Below, in pieces: positions 44,556 through 50,922 of a stretch of DNA of 50,922 nt. The notes under the pieces are model-generated. The model was not told the DNA's origin and did no database searches. It worked only from the letters and a program-made list of their open reading frames with translations. Source of the DNA: Streptomyces sp. GKU 895 (lineage in GTDB: Bacteria > Actinomycetota > Actinomycetes > Streptomycetales > Streptomycetaceae); the NCBI GenBank assembly GCA_002027195.1, contig MWJO01000058.1, positions 1 through 50,922 of the forward strand, given 5' to 3'. Each line of letters opens with the position of its first letter. The first letter of the stretch is position 1. Both the position numbers and the translations under genes were made by a program.

Positions 44556-47500
44556 GATAGTCTCCCTTCCATCGATAGCCAGATTGCAGAAGCTGCTGCA
44601 CTTCCCGGGCGAACACGACCGGCACCTGCCGCTTCACATTCCAATAATTCTTGTTTGTTGGAGAGACAACGTACACCTTGCCGCGCTGGTTGATGATGGA
44701 CTGGATCCATGCGTCGTTCTTTTCGACGGTCCATGGGGGACTGAAGTTGAACTTCACATAGCCTGGCATTTCGTTACCCAGGACAGTGTCGGGTAGCCTT
44801 CCGATCACTGGTACGCCCTGGCTATGATGCCACGCTTCACCTGGGCCGAGCACGTCAGTTGAGGCATACGACGGCGCCCACTGGTACCCCGTCGCGTCGA
44901 TAATGCCCTCTTCCGACGTAAGGGCATATGCCGTCACCTTGGGTGCGAAGAGACGGCCCTTGAGGGCATTCCAGGCTGGGCCGATCAGGCTGTTCAGTCC
45001 GCCCGTGACCCCCCCGATGAGGAGGTCGAGGGGTGTCGTGGGCTGGCATTGGGCGGTGTTGATGGCCCAGGTGAAGCCCATTCCGATGGCGGCGTCGGTG
45101 ACGACGGCGACGCCGAGGGCTCGGCCGCCTTCTAGGCCGAGTTTGGTGGCGAGGGCGGTGCCGGCGGGGGCGAGGAAGCCTCCGATGGCGCCGACAACTG
45201 CGCCTTCTCCGGTGGCGGCGGCGAAGTCGCCCCAGTCGAAGTCGTCTTGGTGGGTGAAGGCGTAGACGCCACCACTGAGGACGGCTCCGATGCCGGCGCG
45301 ATGCACATCGGGCACTGGCCGGTGGGGTCGGAGAGGTTGCCCGGGTCGTTGTCGGCGTAGTTGTAGGGGGACTGGTTGGGGTTGTCGACGGCCGCTGCGG
45401 CGGGGTCTTGGGTGGTGAAGCGGCGCTGAGTGGTGTCGTAGGAGCGGGCGCGGAGTTGGAGGCGGTCGGGAATGTACTGGTCTTTGTACTGGCCGGTGTA
45501 GCCGTACGGGCTGGTCTGGCCTCCGGTGATGGTGGCCGTGCCCGTCGGGGTGCCCCAGGCGCTGTATGTGTAGCGGTAGTTGTCCGTGCCTGCTGCGTCG
45601 TAGACGGCGCTGACCGAGTTCTGGCGGTCCTGGGTGAAGTAGTACGTGCCCGCAGTGCGGTCCATGGAGCGGGCCGTGCCGTCGGGGTCGTAGTGGTAGT
45701 CCGCGAGCAGGGCGCCGGTGGCATTGGTGTCGGTGGCTATCTGGGGCAGGGCGCCGTTGATGTCCCAGCGGGAGGTGCCGGCGAGTGTGTTGTTCTTTTT
45801 GGTGGTGGTGCGGTTGCCGTCGGCGTCGTACAGGAAAGAGTAGGTGTCCGTGCCGATGGTGGCGGACTTGACGCGGTTGGCGGGGTCGTAGGTGTAGGTG
45901 CCGTCGTCGTCTTTGGTCTGGTTGCCGTCGTCGTCGTAGGTGTAGCTGGTGGTGGTTGTGCCGTTGGTGGTCGAGCCGAGCTGGTCACCGTTGTCGTAGG
46001 AGTACGTGGTGGTCGAGCTGGTGCTCGCCGCGGTCTTGATGTTGCCGACCTTGTCGTACGTGTACGACGTTCCGGTGGTGCCGGTCAGGCAGGATGTGGA
46101 CGAGGTGTCCGTGCAGACGCGGCTCATGCGGCCGGCGTCGTCGTAGCCGTAGCGGGTCGGGAAGCCGGTGCCGGGGGTGTCGGTGACCAGGCGGTTGTTC
46201 TCGTCGTAGGCGTAGGTGTTGCTGAGGGTCGGCGTCTTCAGCGTTGCCAGGCGGCCGACCTCGTCGTAGGTGCGGGTCTCGGTGCGGGCCGTGGTCGTGG
46301 GCAGGGTGACCGAGGTGAGGTTGCCCGCCTTGTCGTAGCCGTAGGAGGTCGCCTTGCTGTTGGTGGTCTGGGTCTTGGTCCGGCCGACCTTGTCGTAGGT
46401 GTAGCTGGTGGCGCGGCCGTCCGGGTACGTGCGCGACTTGAGGGTGTCGTCGGTGTTCCAGGTGTAAACGAAGGGCTTTGCCGCCCCCGGCGACGTGATC
46501 GTCAGGATCTTGTCGTCGTCGTCATAGGTCACCGTACGGGCGCCGGTCGCGTCCGTTATTCCGGTGATACGGCTCGCGTCGTCGTAGCCGTAGACCTCTG
46601 CCGCGGTGCCGTCGGAGTAGGTGACCTGCCTGGGCAGGTTGAGGGCGTCGACCGTCGTGATGATGGTCTGTCCGCGGGCGTTGGTGTACTTGGTGTGGTT
46701 GTGGTCGAGGTCGTAGTCGTACGAGACCGTTTTGCCCAGCGGGTTCTTGACCGACGTCAGTTCACCCTCGGAGTTGTATCCGTAAGTGGTGGTGTGGGCG
46801 TTGGCGTCGGTGCTGGTGTCGAGGAAACCGGCTGTGTTGTAGGTGTACACGGTCGTGCCCGCGTCGGGAGCGGTGACCGTCGCGAGCCGGTTCAGTGCGT
46901 CGTACTCGTAACCGGTCTGCTTGCCGCGCGCATCCGTAAACGACGAGACGTTGCCGACCGCGTCGTAGCCGGTTGAGGTCTTGTGGCCGAGCGGGTCAGT
47001 GACGGAGGTGGGGTTGCCGGCCTGGTCGTAGCCGTACGACCAGGTGTACTTCAACGGGTCAGCGCCGGTGACGTTGCCGCGCGGGTCGACTGCGGTGGCG
47101 AGGTTTCCGTCGTCGTCGTAGGCGTAGCTGGTGCGCTCAGCCTCTGGGGAGACCTCGGCCGACAGGTGGCTGTCGTCGTCGTACTCGTACGTGGTGATGT
47201 AGCCGGCCCAGGTCTTCGACGTGGCCAGACGGTTGTTGTCGTCGTAGGTCAGCGTCATACCGTGGCCGAGGCCATCGGTGGTCTTGACGACGCTGCCGTT
47301 GTCGTCGTAGGTGACGCTGCGGGTGTGGCTGAGTGGGTCGGTGGTCGACAGCGGGCGGTTGTCGGCGTCCCAGGTGAACGCCGTGGTCTTGCCCAGCGGG
47401 TCGGTCACCGTCTTGCGGTTGCCGACCTTGTCGTAGCCGATCGTCCAGGTGTACGTCGCCGGGTCGGCGCCGCTGGCATTGCCGCGGGCGGTGATCACCT

Positions 47501-50032
47501 GTGTCTGGTTGCCGGCCTTGTCGTACTGCGAGGTCGTCTTCGCGCCCCGGCGGTTGATCACCTTGTTGGGGCGGCCTACGTCGTCGTAGCCGAGGGTGGT
47601 GACCTTCTGGGCCGGGTCGGTGACGGTGATCAGCTGGTTGGCGTCGTCGTAGCCGTAGCTCGTCACCCGCTGCGCGGCATCGGTGACCGTGGTGAGGTTG
47701 CCGACTTCGTCGTAGCCGTACGTCGTGGCGTGGCCGCGTGCGTCGGTGACCGTTTTGACACGGCCTGCGTCGTCGTAGGTGTAGGTCGTCGTGTACTTGG
47801 CAGGGTCTGCGCCGCTGACGTTGCCGCGCGGGTCGACGACGGTCTTCACCAGGCCGGTCGGGTAGTAGGTGTAGGTGGTCTTGTTGCCCTTCGGTGTGGT
47901 GACCGAAGTGAGGTTGCCGAAGGCGTCGTAGCCGTAGTTGGTGGTTTTGCCGCGGGGAGTCGTGACCGATTCCAGCAGCTTGGTGGAGGCGTTGTAGCCG
48001 TAGATCGTCTTCTTGCCCAGCGGATCGGTCACCGAGGTGAGCTGGTCGCCGGTGTAGTCGAAGACGGTGTCGTTGGACTCGCCGTCTGTGTACTGGTGGA
48101 CGTTACCGTTGGTGTCGTACGCCCAGTCCTCGTCGGAGGCGGAGTTGGAGCGGCGGGTCAGGCGGCCCGTGCTGTCGTACGTGTACTGGGTCTCGCGGAT
48201 CTCCGCATCGACCTCGCTGGTGCGGTTGAAGAACTTGTCGTAGCGGTAGTAGCTCTTGTTGTTCAGCGGGTCGATCTGCGCGAAGAGGACGTTCTTGTAG
48301 TAGATGTCCGTCCACACGCCCCCGTCCGGGGCGGTGACGTCGACCAGGTCGAAGACCCCGGTCGACCGGTAGGAGAAGCCCGTGGTCTTGCCCAGGGCGT
48401 TCGTCTGCGAGGTCACGCGGCCCTGGCTGTTGTAGACGTTGAACGTCACCTGCTTGGCGCGGGCGTTGGTGACCTTGTTTAGATAGCCGGCGCTGTCGTA
48501 GCCGTAGGTCTCTGTCTTGCCGTCCAGGGAGGTCACACCGGTCAGCTGGTCGCCGGTGTAGGCGTAGTCGACCACCCGGCCGTCCGCGAGCGTCAGCTTG
48601 TCCAGCCGGTCACCCGTGTATGCGAGCGACGCGGCCCGCCCGACCGCGTCGGTGATCGTGGTCGGCTTGCCGCCGGTGTAGGTGAGGCTCAGCCCCCGAC
48701 CTGTACGGTTTTTCAGCGCAGTCAGCTGACCCGAGGAATTGAACGCATAGGTAGCGTGGTCAGCGGTGGTCAACTTATAGCCGGTGCCGTCGACGACCAG
48801 CTTAGAGCGAGACTCACGGGGAGTCGCGAACGTCCCGCTGGATGCCTTGGCGAACGTGTGCCGGGTGCCGCCCTCACCGACCAGGACTGCATCCCCGTCG
48901 GACTCGATCTGTAGCCGCGTCTCCCACGGCAGTTGCCAGCCCTTGCCCAGCGCGCCAGTGAGTGTGTTGTCCGAGGAGTACACCCGCGACGCGGTCAGCG
49001 GCACGCCCGGCGCCGGGACCTGAGCGTCCGTGAAAGCCTCCGTGAACGCCCCCGTCGCCGTGTTCACCGGGTCGGCGCGCATAACCGTTGTACCCGCCGA
49101 ACCGCTGGCATCACCACAGACCGCGCCGCAGGCGGCGCGTCCGGAAGGGACGGCACGATGTAGAACATGTTGTACGAGCCACAGGACTCGGTGGCCGTGG
49201 CATCGTCCGTGACCGTTGTGCAGGCCCAGATGACGAAGCTCGGGAACTCCTGCGTGCACTCCGTCGTCGGTACCGTGAACGTCGCGTTCACCTCGGGGAA
49301 CACTGCACTGGTGTTCAGAGTCGGCGCCTGGACCGTCTGACCGAAGTCGTAGTACTGAATGTCGTCGTTGCTCAGCCGGCAGGCGTAGTAGTCGACCTTC
49401 CAGCGCACCTTCACCGGATGCACCTCGGTGGTAGCACCACCGGACTGCCAGATCGCCGCCTTCACCTGCAACGGCTCACCCGGCACCGCCGCACCGATGT
49501 GATTGCCCAGCGCCATCAGCCAACCGCCCTGCTGGGCAGCCGCGTTACCGAACGGGTCCGTCGACACCGTGTACAGGGCACCGCTGGAATAGGACGCGGC
49601 AGCCGCGTCCGTGGCCCTCACGTACGAGGCCTGGGTGACGGGGCTGTCCGAACCAGCGGGCTTCACGACGGACTTGGGCCCCAACGCCTTCAGCTGTTGC
49701 TGGTTCTGCTTGAGCAGCTCGATCTGCTTCGCCGTGGCCGGCTTGCTCTTGGTCGTCGGCAGGGCATGCGGCTTCGTCGGCCTCGCCCGGTCCTTGGTCT
49801 GCTCACGCCGCTCCTCAGGCGTGACAGCCTCCTGCTGTGCCGCCGGATGCGGCCCCTGGTAGGCGTAATCGCTGCTCAAGGCGCCAGAGCTGGACTCTTC
49901 AGCCGTAACCCTGATCAGCCACCCGCCGCCTGCCACCACTGACAGCACCAACAGGACGACCAACACCCGCATGCGAGCAGACACAGATGCCAGCACTCCC
50001 CCACCCCCGCCCACGATGCGCACATGACCCAT
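44539..50032 (-). pseudogene. Second Rhs/YD-repeat polymorphic toxin, frameshifted near 49125 and 45303
   Basis: ATG 50032 leads to an N-terminal membrane anchor (MRVLVVLLVLSVVAGGGWLI) and a ~250-residue secreted front with a coiled segment (AKQIELLKQNQQQLKALG). Near 49125 the frame shifts into the Rhs shell, starting VNTATGAFTEAFTDAQVPAP, with more than 40 YD repeats and the core end LQLRARSYDTTQRRFTTQDP...DPTGQCPMC. Near 45303 one G is missing; the next frame carries the linker (GIGAVLSGGVYAFTHQDDFD) and the toxin tip of ~110 residues: PVIGRLPDTVLGNEMPGY, WTVEKNDAWIQSIINQRGKV and VFAREVQQLLQSGYRWKGDY. I do not recognise the tip's enzyme class. Apart from two one-base shifts the gene is complete (~1830 residues). 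Confidence 0.8.
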
Positions 50033-50442
50033 TACATGTACACAGCAAGACTTGTGATCATCGGTAGGTGCAGCACCCACGATCAAGGGCGGACAACAGC
50101 ATTGGCTCATTTATCAACGCCTCAGCAAAAGACGTCACTACGGCTGTAAAGGCCACCTGCCTGGCAATCTGTCGCTGCATCGCAGAGCAACACCCCCGCT
50201 TCGCCGGTGCCCCACCTTGGCCTGAAACGAGGCAACAGCGCACAGACACCCACGATGCGCCGCGACGCATTTCACGACGGCGCGGTTGAGGCATACCAGC
50301 GCAGCGATCGCCATCAGTCCTGACAAAACGGCGAACAGAGTGATGAGGGGGGAGGGGGGCCGTCACCTGGCGAATGAAGCGGGGGGAGGTAGCGGCACCC
50401 CCTCGACTCTGACCTGCTGGTTTGCGGTTCCGTCCAGGGTGT
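50033..50442. other. Upstream region of the second Rhs gene
   Basis: No gene is convincing here. The stretch is less G+C-rich to ~50200 and should hold the Rhs promoter. A G-run area (gggggaggggggcc near 50350) stands out but has no clear pairing partner. Confidence 0.35.
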
Positions 50443-50922
50443 TTAGTGCCGGTGGGGCGACGGTGTGGCGTCTGGTCCGAGGTCGGGCGGCACGCAGTAG
50501 TCGGTGTCCGAGTCCGGGGGGAGGAGGTCTCCGGTTTCGGCGTCCGTGCAGTAGGCGTCGAAGACCTCGCCTGCGCTGAGGGGCTCCGGCTCGCCCTGGT
50601 GCAGCCGCCACCCGTAGACCTGGTCCGGGGTGTTCGGGACGGAACTGCGTAGGACCAGCCCGCCGGGGCTCCGGGTCGCCAGACCGGCGGCCAGGACGGT
50701 GGTGAACTCAAGGGTCTCGGCCTCGTCGAGCCGGCAGGCGCCGTCCGGTTTCGTGTCGGTGTGAAGGACGGCGACCAGGGTTTCAGGCGCTGCCGAGACG
50801 CTGCAGACGAGATGCCGGTTGCCTGGCCGTGCCGTGTCCAGGATGCGCGCCAGCAGGCCTGATGCCCGGGTGAAGGCGGCTTGGCCGATGTTCTGGCCGC
50901 AGGAGGTGCAGGCCCCGAGCCG
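50443..50922 (-). CDS. Hypothetical protein, C-terminal part, long relative of the 35031 gene
   Basis: The frame is open from the window edge and ends at TAA 50443, giving 159 residues of a protein that starts further right. The first ~45 residues (CTSCGQNIGQAAFTRASGLL, ILDTARPG) match the gene at 35031. Beyond CSVSAAPE it continues with TLVAVLHTDTKPDGACRL, FTTVLAAGLATRSPGGLVLR and a C-terminal VFDAYCTDAETGDLLPPDSD. This shows that the 35031 copy has lost ~110 residues. The C-x2-C pair suggests a zinc site. Function is unknown. Confidence 0.65.
   Translation of the reverse strand, partial: RLGACTSCGQNIGQAAFTRASGLLARILDTARPGNRHLVCSVSAAPETLVAVLHTDTKPDGACRLDEAETLEFTTVLAAGLATRSPGGLVLRSSVPNTPDQVYGWRLHQGEPEPLSAGEVFDAYCTDAETGDLLPPDSDTDYCVPPDLGPDATPSPHRH
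50784..50922. repeat. 139-base direct repeat, right copy (reaches the window edge)
   Basis: It matches 35048-35186 with five mismatches. Similarity stops abruptly on the left side at the codon after CSVSAAPE. Confidence 0.85.

Noticed and set aside
45408..48482. Long plus-strand open frames over the second Rhs gene (45408-46976 and 46983-48482)
   Set aside because: They are Val/Gly/Arg-rich mirror images of the YD-repeat coding strand, with no ribosome site or domain; the minus-strand Rhs reading explains the region fully.
46000..48600. Possible tandem DNA repeat array
   Set aside because: The recurring tcgtcgtag/gtcgtaggt strings are codons of YD motifs in a diverged protein repeat, not a regular DNA repeat.

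Overview
The window is high-GC DNA with GTG/TTG starts, strong G/C third-position bias, Rhs/LamG/FG-GAP surface proteins, pentapeptide-like proteins and Replic_Relax/excisionase-type plasmid genes. All of this points to a Streptomyces or close relative, in an accessory region such as a chromosome arm or integrated/linear plasmid rather than the core. There are no rRNA or tRNA genes and no CRISPR array that I can see. Many genes are broken. Some are true relics, while several otherwise intact genes carry one single-base shift, often in a C or G run, so sequencing error must be considered.

Left part (1-24.6 kb): a TPR-protein tail; a relic of a helicase-associated (HA) repeat protein cut by an ISL3-type element that carries an Imm21 immunity gene; a coupled surface cluster (FG-GAP protein, LamG protein, giant YD/Rhs polymorphic toxin); four small genes behind the toxin tip; a pentapeptide-like membrane protein; then a scrap-yard of IS21, IS5, Imm51, a regulator tail, a Cap4-like nuclease fragment and a radical SAM fragment. 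One IS5-like element sits precisely inside a small gene, which can be rejoined in frame across a TA duplication.

Middle (24.7-31.4 kb): a HAD hydrolase convergent with a frameshifted XRE/TPR regulator that has a palindromic operator-like site; two small coupled genes; a second radical SAM relic; and an intact three-gene graspetide (ATP-grasp RiPP) cluster of precursor, ATP-grasp ligase and PIMT-like methyltransferase, all with 4-base start/stop overlaps.

Right part (31.4-50.9 kb): more HA and TPR relics, plasmid-type genes (Replic_Relax, HTH, two coupled unknowns), a chimera of an eCIS-type DUF4157 protein with an ABC ATPase fragment, and an IS30 relic. Next comes the most interesting locus: a divergent pair of an NrtR-type NUDIX regulator and a three-gene operon, separated by a perfect palindrome. 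The operon encodes a multi-TM protein whose C-terminus carries a glycine/asparagine motif that is repeated at the N-terminus of the next protein, a PNP/UDP phosphorylase-fold enzyme; the third gene encodes an N-terminally anchored membrane protein. This looks like a metabolite-sensing conflict system that signals through paired amyloid-like motifs. It is followed by an EACC1-like gene with a truncated caspase-like start, a transposase relic, and a second Rhs toxin with its probable immunity gene. The last gene repeats, at 5 mismatches in 139 bases, part of a gene 15.7 kb to its left.
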